NCBI GenBank assembly: GCA_947630475.1
Contig: CANRHR010000009.1
Coordinates: 33,954-97,953, forward strand
Length of the DNA: 64,000 nt
Source of the DNA: an uncultured Clostridia bacterium
GTDB lineage: Bacteria; Bacillota; Clostridia; Lachnospirales; CAG-274
Reading direction: 5' to 3'
Shown: in pieces, positions 17,746-27,675 of the stretch
How the letters are laid out: each line of letters opens with the position of its first letter
Position numbering within the stretch: the first letter of the stretch is position 1
Program-made: the position numbers and the translations under genes
The notes under the pieces: model-generated
The model's database searches: none
Told to the model about the DNA's origin: nothing
The model's input: only the letters and a program-made list of their open reading frames with translations

Positions 17746-20106
17746 ATGGACAGATCAACAGCAAAGCGTATAATAAAATCCAAACCGGCATTTACGCCGT
17801 TAATTCTTAACAAAGCGCTTCTGGCATTTATTTCATTTTTTATGGGACGAGTTGTTATATTTCAAAGCTTAAATCCCATTGTTCCCGCTTTTATGGGCTG
17901 TATGTGCTTTTCGGGCGCAAATTTTTACATAAGTGTTTTATTCTCTTTTATAGGTCTTTTAACAAAATCTGATATAAATTGTTTTATAAAATATATGATA
18001 TTTATGGCTGTTATGCTTATAATTAACATAGCTGTGCCAACATCAAAAAGAGAAAAAGGCTTAACTTTTAAATCTGCGGCATCGGCGATTATTATTTTAA
18101 TCTCCGCCCTTATTTTTGCCGCCATAAACAGCTTTTCTCTTTATTATACCATACTTGCGGTGCTTGAAAGTATTTTAACGTTTTCCATCGCTATGGTTTT
18201 GGATAAGGGGGTAAATATTATTTCCAAAAAAAATCTGCTTATTGCCTCTATGCCCGATAGAGAAGATATAATAAGCATAAGCCTAATTGCGGGCTCTGTT
18301 ATTGCAGGAGCATCGGATTTAAGCCTAAGCGGCATATCTGTAAGCATTATGCTTTGCTCTGCAATATCGATTATAATAACCTATGTTTACGGCGGCTCTG
18401 CCGGAGCGGCTGCTTCGGCTATGATAACATTGATTATGGCTGTATCTTCATACTGTCCTTTTGAGTTAATGTGCATATTTTCATGCGCTGCAATTTTTTC
18501 ATCTGTAAATAAGAATCTTAAAAAGATTTTTTTTGCCGCCGTTTACAGCTTTATATGTCTTATATTAACTATTTATTTAAAAAAATCGTTATTGATAAGT
18601 GAAAATATTTATGCCTTTTTAACGGCGGTATTGATTTTTATGCTTGTTCCCGTCAAAAAACTTGAAAATATGACAAAAGCTCCCACAAATGCCGATGAAT
18701 ACATATCAGAATTAAAGGCCGTAACGATAAACAGATTAGATAATTTTTCATCATCATTTGCAAAGCTTTCAAAAACCCTTTCAGATTTATCAAAAAAAAG
18801 GACAATTGCAGAAAAAAAAGAGGTTTCTTCAATTATAGACGATGTTGCGGCGCAGCTTTGCATAAAATGCAGTATGAAAAACTTTTGTTGGGAAAATAAT
18901 TTTTATTCTACCTACCAAACAATTTTTTCAATACTTTCTGTATGTGAGCAAAAAGGCTTTGCCAATGAAGATGACATAGGTGACAGCTTTATTAACTCCT
19001 GCATACAAAAGGATAAATTTATATCAACAATAAACAGAATGTATGAAATTCACAAAACAAATATGGCTTGGCAAAACAAGCTCAACGAAAGCAGAGAGCT
19101 TGTCAGTCAGCAGTTAAACGGTGTATCGTCAATAATAAATCAGCTTTCAGATGAGCTTTCCTTAGGATTAAGCTATAAAAGCAGATTAAGCGAAAGGGTG
19201 CGTATTGCTCTTGAAGAAAAAGGCATTTATGCAAAAAATGTCATTGTATCCGAAAACAAATTCAATCAAAATGAAATAATAATAAAACATTCCCCCTGCT
19301 ACGGATGCAAAAAATGCGAAAAAACAATTATTCCTATTTTAAATTCGGTATTAAAAAAAAGATTTTGTAAAGAATACTCTCAATGCATAACCTCCAAGGA
19401 AAACCGACAATACATATGCACTCTTCGTCTTGAGGAAGAAAAAAGATTTGGCATTACACCTGCCGTAGCCGGAATAAAAAAAGACGGAAGCCCAAAATCC
19501 GGCGACTGCACAGCTTTTATTCCTCTGCCCGATGGCAGGTATCTTTTGGCATTATCAGACGCAATGGGCTCCGGCATACAGGCACAAAAGGAATCAGCCG
19601 CCGCATTGGAGCTTTTTGAAGATTTTATAGGAGCCGGATTCAGCAAGCAAACAACCGTAAATATGATAAATTCCGTATTAATTTTAAAATCTTCAAGAGA
19701 AAGCTTTTCAACTTTGGATGTATGTACAATAGATCTGCGCAAAGGTGAAGCGGAATTTATAAAAATAGGCGCCGCAACATCATTTATAAAACGAAACGCA
19801 GTTACAGAAATAATTAAAAGCAGCTCTCTTCCCGTAGGAATACTGGCTGCCGTTGAGCCGGAAACATCAATAAAAAAGCTTTCCGATTCGGATATTATTG
19901 TTATGGTAAGCGACGGAGTTTTAGATTCATCGCCAAACACGGAAAATAAAGAAAGCTTTATAATTTCAATTTTAGAAAATACATCTTCCTCCTCTGCCGG
20001 TGAAATTGCAAATGAAATATTAAAGATTGCCTCAGAAAATTCAAACGGAAAGATAAACGATGATATGACTGTCTTGGCAGCAAAAATTTTTGAAAGAAAA
20101 GCTTAA
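17746..20106 (+). CDS. spoIIE: Stage II sporulation protein E (membrane PP2C phosphatase)
   Basis: SpoIIE dephosphorylates SpoIIAA-P in the forespore, which frees sigma F, and also acts in polar septum formation. The 786-residue protein has an N-terminal multi-pass membrane region (to ~300), a central oligomerisation region with Cys clusters (IKCSMKNFCWE and CYGCKKCEKT), and a C-terminal PP2C domain from ~560 with DGRYLLALSDAMGSG (metal-binding Asp), VMVSDGVLDS and DDMTVLAAKIF. Its targets spoIIAA, spoIIAB and sigF lie 17 kb downstream in this window. The start follows AAGGAGGAATATTAA. Confidence 0.95.
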   Translation: MDRSTAKRIIKSKPAFTPLILNKALLAFISFFMGRVVIFQSLNPIVPAFMGCMCFSGANFYISVLFSFIGLLTKSDINCFIKYMIFMAVMLIINIAVPTSKREKGLTFKSAASAIIILISALIFAAINSFSLYYTILAVLESILTFSIAMVLDKGVNIISKKNLLIASMPDREDIISISLIAGSVIAGASDLSLSGISVSIMLCSAISIIITYVYGGSAGAAASAMITLIMAVSSYCPFELMCIFSCAAIFSSVNKNLKKIFFAAVYSFICLILTIYLKKSLLISENIYAFLTAVLIFMLVPVKKLENMTKAPTNADEYISELKAVTINRLDNFSSSFAKLSKTLSDLSKKRTIAEKKEVSSIIDDVAAQLCIKCSMKNFCWENNFYSTYQTIFSILSVCEQKGFANEDDIGDSFINSCIQKDKFISTINRMYEIHKTNMAWQNKLNESRELVSQQLNGVSSIINQLSDELSLGLSYKSRLSERVRIALEEKGIYAKNVIVSENKFNQNEIIIKHSPCYGCKKCEKTIIPILNSVLKKRFCKEYSQCITSKENRQYICTLRLEEEKRFGITPAVAGIKKDGSPKSGDCTAFIPLPDGRYLLALSDAMGSGIQAQKESAAALELFEDFIGAGFSKQTTVNMINSVLILKSSRESFSTLDVCTIDLRKGEAEFIKIGAATSFIKRNAVTEIIKSSSLPVGILAAVEPETSIKKLSDSDIIVMVSDGVLDSSPNTENKESFIISILENTSSSSAGEIANEILKIASENSNGKINDDMTVLAAKIFERKA

Positions 20107-20134
20107 GGCAAACATTCAGCCGCCAATTTTAATG

Positions 20135-20164
20135 ATTTTTTATCTTTAATGATAAAAATTTTTT
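20135..20164 (+). terminator. Weak AT-only terminator after spoIIE
   Basis: TTTTTATC pairs with GATAAAAA around TTTAAT and runs into six T. The stem contains only two G-C pairs at most, so termination is uncertain. Confidence 0.35.
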
Positions 20165-20167
20165 AAT

Positions 20168-20201
20168 TTGACATTACAAATTTAACAGTATAGTGTATAA
20201 T
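20168..20201 (+). promoter_or_regulatory. Possible promoter of the MATE gene
   Basis: TTGACA at 20168-20173 is followed by TATAGT at 20189 (15-bp spacing) and TATAAT at 20196-20201 (22-bp spacing). Neither spacing is ideal, so the exact -10 is unsure. Confidence 0.4.
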
Positions 20202-20228
20202 ATGATTATGAAAAAACAGAGCGTACAT

Positions 20229-20318
20229 CAAAGGATATTCGTATTCCGCTTACGCTGCATGCTTATAACCAACAATAAGTATCCTCCTAACAGGCAGGAG
20301 CTTACTTGTTGGTTAAAA
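20229..20318 (+). repeat. Dispersed palindromic repeat, copy 7 (near full length)
   Basis: GGATATTCGTATTCCGCTTA, CGCTGCATGCTTATAACC, then AACAATAAGTATCCTCC, TAACAGG and GGAGCTTACTTGTTGGTTA. The right half forms a long hairpin: CCAACAATAAG pairs imperfectly with CTTACTTGTTGG. It lies in the leader of the MATE gene. Confidence 0.8.
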
Positions 20319-20340
20319 CAAACTGCAAAGGAATAAAAAA

Positions 20341-21675
20341 ATGTTTAATCGAAAAAACAAAATATTTTACACTAAACTTATCTTTATCGCACTGCCCATA
20401 GTGCTTCAAGAATTTTTAAATTCTTCGGTAAATATGATGGATACTTTTATGATTGGAAGATTAGGCGAACAGCCCGTTGCGGCGGTAGGTCTTGCCAATC
20501 AGATTTTTTTTCTTTTTAATCTGCTTAGCTTTGGCATAAACAGCGGCGCCGCTATTTTTATGGGTCAATACTGGGGAAAGGGAGATATAAAAAATATACA
20601 TAAAATAATGGGTATAAGCTTTATGCTTTGTCTTTTTTGTTCATTCATTTTTTTTGTTTGCGCAAATATAATTCCAAAAACAATTATGGGAATATATTCA
20701 AAAGATGAAGAGGTTATTAAAATTGGCGTAAATTATCTTAAGGTTGTGGGGATAAGCTATTTTTTTATGTCAATAATACTAACCCTTAACAATTCACTTA
20801 AGGTTATAGGAAAAACATACTTTCCTATGATAACTACATTTATATCTCTTATGAGCAACATAGCTTTTAATTATTTGTTTATATTTGTGTTTAAATTAGG
20901 GGTTACAGGCGCTGCTTACGGCACAGTATGCGCAAGAACCATAGAGCTTTTATGCATCATATTTTTTATATTAAGATTTAAAATACCCGTTTTAACAAAA
21001 ATTAAAAATTATTTTTCATTTGATTTTAAATATCTTAGGTGGTTTTTAGCGGCAGCGGTGCCTGTTATTTTAAATGAATTTGCGTGGGCGCTTGGCACAA
21101 CCGTATATAATATTGCGTATAAATACAGCGGAACAAATGCGCAGGCAGCTATACAGATTGTTTCAACAATTCAAAATCTTTTCGTTGTTGTCGGTATGGG
21201 AATAGGCTCCGGCTGTGCAATTATGATCACAAACACCCTTGGCGCAAAGGATTTTAAAAAAGCAATATATTATTCAAGAAAGTGCCTTGTTATTTCTGTT
21301 TTGACCGGCGCTTTCATGGGCATTGTGCTTATGCTTTTATCAAATTTTATTATCTCTTTGTTTGATGTAAACGATATTGTAAAAAAATACTGCAAACTTA
21401 TGCTATATATGGTAAGTATAGGAATATCTTTAAAAAGCTTTAATTTTGCCGCAATAATAGGTGTTCTCAGAAGCGGCGCAGATACAAAATTTTGCCTTTT
21501 TGCCGATCTTTTAACCGTATGGTTTATAGGCATACCTATGGCATTTTTAGGCTCTTATTTTCTGCACCTGCCAATATATATAACATTTTGCCTTGTCTAT
21601 CTAGAAGAAGCAGCCAAAATATTTATATGTCTTCCCAGAGTATTAAAAAATAAATGGGCAAAAACAGTTATTTAA
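20341..21675 (+). CDS. MATE-family multidrug/Na+ or H+ antiporter
   Basis: This 444-residue integral membrane protein has about 12 hydrophobic segments. MATE features are the N-terminal QEFLNSSVNMMDTFMIGRLG, the second-half counterpart ILNEFAWALGTTVYNIAYKYSG (shown in two overlapping parts) and VVGMGIGSGCAIMITNTLGA. It would export cationic drugs or metabolites using an ion gradient. The ribosome site is AAAGGAATAAAAA. Substrate cannot be inferred. Confidence 0.92.
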   Translation: MFNRKNKIFYTKLIFIALPIVLQEFLNSSVNMMDTFMIGRLGEQPVAAVGLANQIFFLFNLLSFGINSGAAIFMGQYWGKGDIKNIHKIMGISFMLCLFCSFIFFVCANIIPKTIMGIYSKDEEVIKIGVNYLKVVGISYFFMSIILTLNNSLKVIGKTYFPMITTFISLMSNIAFNYLFIFVFKLGVTGAAYGTVCARTIELLCIIFFILRFKIPVLTKIKNYFSFDFKYLRWFLAAAVPVILNEFAWALGTTVYNIAYKYSGTNAQAAIQIVSTIQNLFVVVGMGIGSGCAIMITNTLGAKDFKKAIYYSRKCLVISVLTGAFMGIVLMLLSNFIISLFDVNDIVKKYCKLMLYMVSIGISLKSFNFAAIIGVLRSGADTKFCLFADLLTVWFIGIPMAFLGSYFLHLPIYITFCLVYLEEAAKIFICLPRVLKNKWAKTVI

Positions 21676-21726
21676 TACTGCATTTGATAATAAAATATAT
21701 GTATATGACATTAAGGAGAATCTTTT

Positions 21727-22932
21727 ATGGATACAAGCAGAGAAGAAAATTGTGCCAAAAAAAATAGCAGCTATAAAAAGGGCGTATTAAGCGGTATTTT
21801 AATTTCTCTAATTTTTTTTCTTATTTTTAATTTATGTACAAATTTATATTACAGGTTTATAAAAAAAGAGATGTCAACAAATTATAAAATATCTAAAATT
21901 ATAAAAACAATCGATAAAAATTACGCAAACGAATATAAGCCCGAAATGCTCGAAGAGGGAATATATTCCGGAATAGTAGCCTCTCTCAACGATAAATATT
22001 CATATTATATGACTGAAGAGCAATTTAAAGATTTTATGGACAGCACTAACGGTACATATGTAGGCATAGGCGTTATTATAAGAGCAGTTGAAAATGAACT
22101 TCGTGTTTTGTATGTTTTTGAAGACTCTCCCGCACAGGCAGGCGGCATAAAAGCAGGAGATTTTATAAAAGCTGTGGATTCTGTTTCCGTTACCGCGGAT
22201 AATTACAATGAAATAATAAAAAAAATAAAAGATGAAAAAAATATGCATACAACAATTACAGTATATAGAGAAAGTGAAAATAAAGAAATAGAAATTAAAA
22301 TAGATAAAAACAAAATAGATGTGCCTACGGTTTCACATAAAATGCTTGAAGATAATATAGGTTATATTATGATAAGCAAATTTGAAGCAGTTACGGCAAA
22401 ACAATTTGATAATGCCTTTAATTCACTTACAAATGACGGCATGAAAGCGCTTATTATAGATTTGAGAGATAATCCCGGAGGGCTTTTAAACGTTGTAACG
22501 GAAATAACAGACAAACTCGTTCCAAAAGGCTATATAACATATACCGAAGATAAAAACGGCGAAAAAAAATATCTATATTCCGATGAAGATTGCTTTTCAA
22601 AGCCTTTGGTCATACTTGTTAATGAAAACAGCGCTTCTGCCTCAGAGGTCCTTTCGGGGGCTGTTAAGGATATGGGGGCAGGAAAGCTTGTCGGAACAAA
22701 AACATTTGGCAAAGGCGTTGTTCAAACAATATTTAAGCTTGGCGATGGAAGCGGCATGAAGCTTACAGTTGCAAAATATTATACCCCAAGCGGAGTATGC
22801 ATCGACGGAATAGGAATTGAACCGGATTATAAGGTTGAATTTGATAAAGATTTTGATTTTAAAAATTTAACCGAAGAAAATGATGTTCAGCTAAAAAAGG
22901 GAATAGAAGTTATAAAAGGAATGCTTTCTTAA
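21727..22932 (+). CDS. S41 carboxy-terminal processing protease (CtpA-like)
   Basis: This membrane-tethered serine protease of 401 residues has an N-terminal anchor (about 20-42, GILISLIFFLIFNLCTNLYY), a PDZ domain (~100-180, with DSPAQAGGIKAGDFIKAVD) and an S41 catalytic domain (~190-375). The catalytic Ser lies in NENSASASEVLSGAVKD (~304) and the Lys in GTKTFGKGVVQT (~329). Such proteases trim cell-wall hydrolases or signalling proteins outside the membrane. TAAGGAGAATCTTTT precedes the ATG. A strong terminator follows. Confidence 0.92.
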   Translation: MDTSREENCAKKNSSYKKGVLSGILISLIFFLIFNLCTNLYYRFIKKEMSTNYKISKIIKTIDKNYANEYKPEMLEEGIYSGIVASLNDKYSYYMTEEQFKDFMDSTNGTYVGIGVIIRAVENELRVLYVFEDSPAQAGGIKAGDFIKAVDSVSVTADNYNEIIKKIKDEKNMHTTITVYRESENKEIEIKIDKNKIDVPTVSHKMLEDNIGYIMISKFEAVTAKQFDNAFNSLTNDGMKALIIDLRDNPGGLLNVVTEITDKLVPKGYITYTEDKNGEKKYLYSDEDCFSKPLVILVNENSASASEVLSGAVKDMGAGKLVGTKTFGKGVVQTIFKLGDGSGMKLTVAKYYTPSGVCIDGIGIEPDYKVEFDKDFDFKNLTEENDVQLKKGIEVIKGMLS

Positions 22933-22990
22933 ATTTTAATAAACCGAAAAAAAATTTTATATAATATGTGGAATAAGTTTTTTATAATAC

Positions 22991-23028
22991 GGCTGCCGCC
23001 AAAAATTATAAGCGGCAGCCGTAATTTT
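22991..23028 (+). terminator. Intrinsic terminator of the CtpA-like gene
   Basis: GGCTGCCGC pairs with GCGGCAGCC (9 bp, loop of about 12 nt), followed by GTAATTTTTT. It also lies just past the end of the minus-strand cysK remnant and may once have served both. Confidence 0.85.
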
Positions 23029-23153
23029 TTAATTGCTGAATAACTGTGTTGAAAGATATCTGTCGCCGGAATCAGGAAGAAGAACAACAATATTCTTTCC
23101 TGCGTTTTCGGGTCTTTTGCAAGTATTTCGGCTGCTTTTAAAGCAGCACTCAT
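23029..23153 (-). pseudogene. Cysteine synthase (CysK) C-terminal remnant
   Basis: On the minus strand one frame reads [15 protein letters not shown] and, after a one-base shift, the next frame reads [19 protein letters not shown] followed by QLFSN and a stop codon. This is the conserved C-terminus of O-acetylserine sulfhydrylase. The missing base falls in GACCCGAAAACGC, where GACCCGGAAAACGC would keep the frame. Only ~40 codons remain of ~310, with no upstream cysK sequence (malQ begins at once), so this is a decayed or recombined 3' fragment and not a functional gene. Confidence 0.8.
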
Positions 23154-23183
23154 CTAAAAAAGAATGGCTTTGTTAAAAATCGT

Positions 23184-24812
23184 TTATTTTTTTAAATTTT
23201 TATCAAGATTTACAAACTTCATAGATTCATTTCTGTTATAAAGCTCATTTAAGTATAATAAGCCGTTTTCAATACCTTCGTTTATTGAGCCTTCTTTCAT
23301 CCTAAACTGCCAATTTCCATCGGCAACCCCCGGAGTATTCATTCTGGCTGAAGTATCAAGCTTTAACAAATCCTGTACAGGAATTACGGCATAGTCGGCT
23401 GTTGAAGAAAAGGCAAGCCTTATCATATCCCATGCTATATCCTCACCGGAAATATTTAAATAACGTCTTATATAATCCTTTGATTTTTCATCAAGCTCAT
23501 TATACCAGCCTACTGTTGTATCATTGTCGTGAGTCCCTGTATAAACAACAAAATTTGAGTTTGTGTAATTATGCGGAAGATATGCATTTTTACTTGTATC
23601 GCCAAAAGCGAATTGAAGAATCTTCATTCCGGCAAGCCCAAGCTCATTTCTAAGCTGATGCACCTCTTCATTTAAGTCTCCTAAATCTTCGGCTATAATT
23701 GAAAGTTCGCCTAAGCTTTCTTTAATTTTATCAAAAATTTTTCTTCCCGGGCCTTTTTTCCATTCTCCGTTAACAGCGGTTTTTTCTCCGTAAGGAATTG
23801 CCCAATAGCTTTCAAATGCTCTGAAGTGATCTATTCTTAATATATCAACTATATTAAGCATAAAACGAACCCTGTCGATCCACCATTTATAATCCTCCTT
23901 TTCATGCTCCTGCCAAGCATATAAAGGATTTCCCCAAAGCTGACCGGTCTGTGAGAAATAATCCGGCGGAACACCGGCAACCTCTGTGGGATAGCCCTTT
24001 GAATTAAGGCAAAACAGTTCTCCTCTGCTCCAAACATCAGCGCTGTCAGCTGCAACAAAAATAGGAATATCGCCTATAATTTTAATTCCTCTCTCATTGG
24101 CATAATTTTTAAGTTCGTGCCATTGGCTAAAAAATTCAAACTGACAAAATTCGTAAAATTCCACTTCATCTTTAAGTTTATTTTTCCATTTTGCAACCGC
24201 AGATTTTTTATGCTTTGCTATGTCGCTTTCCCAACTGTTAAAGCACGCTCCGTAAAAGCAGTCTAAAACAGCATCTTCTGTCATAGTCTTTAAATTTGCT
24301 TTTCTGTAAGCCTTAAGTTCGGCAGGCTCAAATTGATTTTTTCTTTCGTTTATATAATAATTTTTTATTGAAACAAAAAGACAATAATCCTCAAGCCAAT
24401 TTTTGTTTTCTTCTTTAAAATTTTTAAATCCTTCCTTAAGCTTTTTTTCTCTTTTGCTTTTAAAGCCCTTAAATGCTTTCCTTAAAATATTATTTTTAAA
24501 TTCTATAACCTTTCCGTATTCAACTTTTTCTTCAGAAAAAGATGGAATATCTTCCAAATCGCTTTCTTTAATAAATCCTTTTTTCTTAAGAATATCAGGG
24601 CTGATTAAAACAGGATTTCCTGCGAAAGTAGAAAAACTTTGATAAGGCGAATCTCCAAAACTTGTCGGCCCAAGCGGAAGCACCTGCCAAATACTTTGGT
24701 TGCTTCTTGAAAGGAAATCGACAAAATCATAACTGCCCTTTCCTAAATCGCCTATTCCATATTTTGACGGCATAGAAGTTGGATGCGCCAAAACACCGCT
24801 TATTCTTTCCAT
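23184..24812 (-). CDS. malQ: 4-alpha-glucanotransferase (amylomaltase, GH77)
   Basis: This enzyme transfers alpha-1,4-glucan segments between maltodextrins during starch/glycogen breakdown. The ~542-residue protein shows the GH77 pattern: SMPSKYGIGDLG near the start, WQVLPLGPTSFGDSPYQS, the nucleophile region RIDHFRAFESYWAIP, IIAEDLGDL with the acid/base Glu, and TGTHDNDTTVGW. The start is set at ATGGAAAG (24812), which follows TGAGGAGGAAAAACACT; an upstream in-frame ATG has no ribosome site. No other maltodextrin gene is adjacent. Confidence 0.95.
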   Translation of the reverse strand: MERISGVLAHPTSMPSKYGIGDLGKGSYDFVDFLSRSNQSIWQVLPLGPTSFGDSPYQSFSTFAGNPVLISPDILKKKGFIKESDLEDIPSFSEEKVEYGKVIEFKNNILRKAFKGFKSKREKKLKEGFKNFKEENKNWLEDYCLFVSIKNYYINERKNQFEPAELKAYRKANLKTMTEDAVLDCFYGACFNSWESDIAKHKKSAVAKWKNKLKDEVEFYEFCQFEFFSQWHELKNYANERGIKIIGDIPIFVAADSADVWSRGELFCLNSKGYPTEVAGVPPDYFSQTGQLWGNPLYAWQEHEKEDYKWWIDRVRFMLNIVDILRIDHFRAFESYWAIPYGEKTAVNGEWKKGPGRKIFDKIKESLGELSIIAEDLGDLNEEVHQLRNELGLAGMKILQFAFGDTSKNAYLPHNYTNSNFVVYTGTHDNDTTVGWYNELDEKSKDYIRRYLNISGEDIAWDMIRLAFSSTADYAVIPVQDLLKLDTSARMNTPGVADGNWQFRMKEGSINEGIENGLLYLNELYNRNESMKFVNLDKNLKK

Positions 24813-24884
24813 AGTGTTTTTCCTCCTCAATATATAAATTTTTAATTGCTGATTTATAGTCAAGCAAAAATATTTTTTATAATC

Positions 24885-26231
24885 TTAATTTTCCGTTATT
24901 TCATTTACATACAAAGTAACTGATTTATTGTTTCCTATAAAGTCGGAGCTTTTAAATTCATTTTCACATTCCGTATCGGTAAAAAGCTTATAATTGTCGC
25001 CTAAAACCATAACAATGCTGTCTTTATTTACGCTGAATGTTTCGGAATAATTCTTTTGCTTATTTTCAACCGTAAAAAGCTTAGAATCACTTTCGCCGAC
25101 AGACTTAAGCTTTGTTAAAAAGCTTGGCTGAGCGAATGAAAAATCATAGCTAATCTCAGGAACATTGTTAAGCTTAATATTTGATATATATGAATTGATA
25201 AAACCAAGTCCTCCAAAATCAGAATCAAAAACAGAGCCTGCATTGTTGTCAAAGCTGTCCAAAACATTTATATATGTTATAAGACGTCCTTTGTTGTTTT
25301 CGTATACGGTTTTTGATTCATCTTCAATATAAATTTCTGTTCCGCCGTTAAATTTAATATAGCATACATTGTATTCATTTTTTTTAGAATAAATAACCGT
25401 AAGAGTATCTCCGTTATTATCCTTATAACTTAATGAAACCTTTTTGCCATTTTTAAAAGCATCCTTTGCCTTTTGAAGCTCGTTGCTGTCGGGCTGTTCT
25501 TTATTAACGTTGTTATTGTCATTATTATTGTTATTATCATTTGTTTCTTTATTATTTGAAGTTTCTTTCTCTAAGGCTTCATTAAATAACGGTCTTTGAG
25601 TTTCACTTAAGCCCATAACCTTTGCCGCAAGAGAAGAAAACTCAGCTCTTGTAATGTTGGCGGCGGGGTTAATCATATTTTTATCATCACCGTGTATATA
25701 ACCCTTATCTGATAAAAATCTTACGGCATTAAGCGCATAATCGGAAATTTGATCTGTATCGGAATACTTAAGCTCAAAATCAGAAGAAAAATCAAAATTA
25801 GTCTTACCATAACCTATAACTCTTTGCATTATGCAAAACATTTCCTGACGTGTAACAGGAGCTTCCGCTCTAAAAGTCATATCGCTGTAACCCGTTAAAA
25901 TATTTTTTTCATATGCCCAAGCTATGTACGGAGCATAATATCTATTGTTGTCAACATCTTTAAAAAAGGCTACTCGGTCTTCCGGATCCACATTAAGCAT
26001 ACGGCATACAGTTACCGCAACCATGCCTCTTGTAACGTATACATCAGGTTCAAAGCGGCTTTGAGTAATCCCCGTAAAAATACCTGCATCGGCAAGCTTT
26101 TGAATATCATCCCTTGCCCAATGATAATTTATATATTCAAACTCATATCCGAATGAATCGAGAGTTAATGCTGACATAAGAATAAAAGCCGATAAAGAAG
26201 CTGAAATAATTTTATAAATAATATTTTTCAT
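24885..26231 (-). CDS. S-layer homology (SLH) domain surface protein
   Basis: This secreted cell-wall-anchored protein of ~448 residues has a signal peptide (residues 1-28, ending ALTLDSFGYEF), three SLH repeats (about 30-90, 92-150 and 155-208; HWARDDIQKLADAGIFTG, YIAWAYEKNILTGYSD, AVRFLSDKGYIHGDD), an Asn-rich linker (several NN runs) and an unassigned C-terminal domain rich in beta strands. SLH repeats bind pyruvylated wall polymers. The start follows TTGGAGGATTTTTACT. The function of the C-terminal domain is unknown to me. Confidence 0.88.
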   Translation of the reverse strand: MKNIIYKIISASLSAFILMSALTLDSFGYEFEYINYHWARDDIQKLADAGIFTGITQSRFEPDVYVTRGMVAVTVCRMLNVDPEDRVAFFKDVDNNRYYAPYIAWAYEKNILTGYSDMTFRAEAPVTRQEMFCIMQRVIGYGKTNFDFSSDFELKYSDTDQISDYALNAVRFLSDKGYIHGDDKNMINPAANITRAEFSSLAAKVMGLSETQRPLFNEALEKETSNNKETNDNNNNNDNNNVNKEQPDSNELQKAKDAFKNGKKVSLSYKDNNGDTLTVIYSKKNEYNVCYIKFNGGTEIYIEDESKTVYENNKGRLITYINVLDSFDNNAGSVFDSDFGGLGFINSYISNIKLNNVPEISYDFSFAQPSFLTKLKSVGESDSKLFTVENKQKNYSETFSVNKDSIVMVLGDNYKLFTDTECENEFKSSDFIGNNKSVTLYVNEITEN

Positions 26232-26276
26232 AGTAAAAATCCTCCAATAAAACAAAAACTATCCTTAGACAGCATA

Positions 26277-26305
26277 ATTTTATCATTTGATTCAAATTTA
26301 GTCAA
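26277..26305 (-). promoter_or_regulatory. Sigma-A-type promoter of the SLH gene
   Basis: On the minus strand TTGACT (26305-26300) and TAAAAT (26282-26277) are separated by 17 bp, about 45 bp upstream of the start codon. Confidence 0.6.
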
Positions 26306-26436
26306 CATATTATAGATTTTCGTTTATAAAATCTCAATGCATTTACAGGCATTGACGCTTATTTTAAAGAATGTTATAATAAATTTTACAATATAAATGA
26401 AGTAAATTTTTCTGCTGATATATAGATATATAATAA

Positions 26437-26518
26437 AATCAATAATATTTGTACTCCGCTATGCTATGTACTATAACCGACGGCTTCTGACGAAGCCTAA
26501 GAGTCGTAGTCGGTTAAA
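26437..26518 (+). repeat. Dispersed palindromic repeat, copy 8
   Basis: ATCAATAATATTTGTACTCC, GCTATGCTATGTACTATAAC, CGACGGCTTCTGACGAAGCC, then AGTCGTAGTCGGTTA. It sits in the leader of the rhomboid gene. GGCTTC-TGAC-GAAGCC is a perfect 6-bp hairpin. Confidence 0.75.
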
Positions 26519-26556
26519 TTGGTTATGAATATGCAGCATAAGAAAAGGATAAAGCT

Positions 26557-27675
26557 ATGGATTTAAACTTTTATAAAAATCTAATAAAAAATCTTCTTGA
26601 AGATGAATATTATATAATAAAAAGCTGCTGTGACGGCAGTGAAATAAACGAAAAAAGCCGATTTTCAGCTATGTTTAAACAAATCGGAAGCGTTTTTAAT
26701 TTTATATATATAATCAGGCTTGGCGCATTAAAAAGCGATATAAGCCCTATTATAGAGTCATTCAAAACAAACAGCAGATTAACATCAGAAAGATACAATA
26801 TAAGAAACGCCGTTTCCGTTTTTATTTTTATAGGAAATAAAGAGAATATAACAAATGAAGTTTTGTTTATTTGTGAAAAAGACGATTTTAGCGCAAATAA
26901 CGAATTTATGAATATAAAATGGATAGTCGATGAAGAAAGTCAAAAACTTATAATTAAAGGCAGTCAGCCAAATAAAATATATGGAATAGAGAAAGCCATA
27001 AAAAAGAGCTTTGAAAGCGGTTCGGCTGAATTTGACAATCTTTCACAGGCCCTAAAAAATAATAACGAAAATAAAAAATCATATATTAAAAGTGAAAAAA
27101 TAACATTAACTCTGTCATTAATATTAATTAATATCATAATTTTCTTTATAATGGAGCTTTACGGAGGAAGCGAAAATATTTATAATCTTATAAAATTTGG
27201 GGCTATCGTTCCGGAGCTTATAATAAACAAAAAAGAGTATTTTAGGCTGCTAAGCGCAATGTTTATTCATATAGGCCTAATTCATTTAACATCAAACTGC
27301 TTTTCTTTGCTTATACTCGGGATAAGGGTTGAAAGATATTACGGAAAAATTCCTTATTTAATTATTTATATTTTCTCCGGATTAATTTGCTCATTATTCA
27401 GCACCTTTTTAACCTCAACCGTATCCGCAGGGGCAAGCGGAGCTGTTTTTGGGCTTAATGCATCTGTTTTAAGCTATACATTTTTTAAGAAAAAATCCAT
27501 GGCAGGCATAGATCTTTATATGATAGCTATTATGATTATTTTGGGCTTTGGGGTTGGCTTTATGTCGCCAAACATAGATAACTTTGGTCATATAGGCGGA
27601 TTTATAGGAGGCCTTATATCTTCATCACTATATTTATTTATAGAAAGAAAAAGAGGAAAACAAAATGCTGACTGA
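26557..27675 (+). CDS. Rhomboid-family intramembrane serine protease
   Basis: The 372-residue protein has a soluble N-terminal ~175 residues and a C-terminal rhomboid domain with about six membrane segments. The conserved [14 protein letters not shown] (His and Asn of the oxyanion site), the catalytic Ser in [13 protein letters not shown] and the catalytic His in [11 protein letters not shown] are all present, so it should be active. The soluble N-terminal region ([16 protein letters not shown]) resembles those of other Firmicute rhomboids (YqgP-like), but I cannot assign it. It overlaps the UDG gene by 11 bp. Confidence 0.9.
   Translation: MDLNFYKNLIKNLLEDEYYIIKSCCDGSEINEKSRFSAMFKQIGSVFNFIYIIRLGALKSDISPIIESFKTNSRLTSERYNIRNAVSVFIFIGNKENITNEVLFICEKDDFSANNEFMNIKWIVDEESQKLIIKGSQPNKIYGIEKAIKKSFESGSAEFDNLSQALKNNNENKKSYIKSEKITLTLSLILINIIIFFIMELYGGSENIYNLIKFGAIVPELIINKKEYFRLLSAMFIHIGLIHLTSNCFSLLILGIRVERYYGKIPYLIIYIFSGLICSLFSTFLTSTVSAGASGAVFGLNASVLSYTFFKKKSMAGIDLYMIAIMIILGFGVGFMSPNIDNFGHIGGFIGGLISSSLYLFIERKRGKQNAD

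Noticed and set aside
18609..19940. Minus-strand frames inside spoIIE
   Set aside because: These Ser/Phe-rich frames are shadows of the SpoIIE coding sequence.
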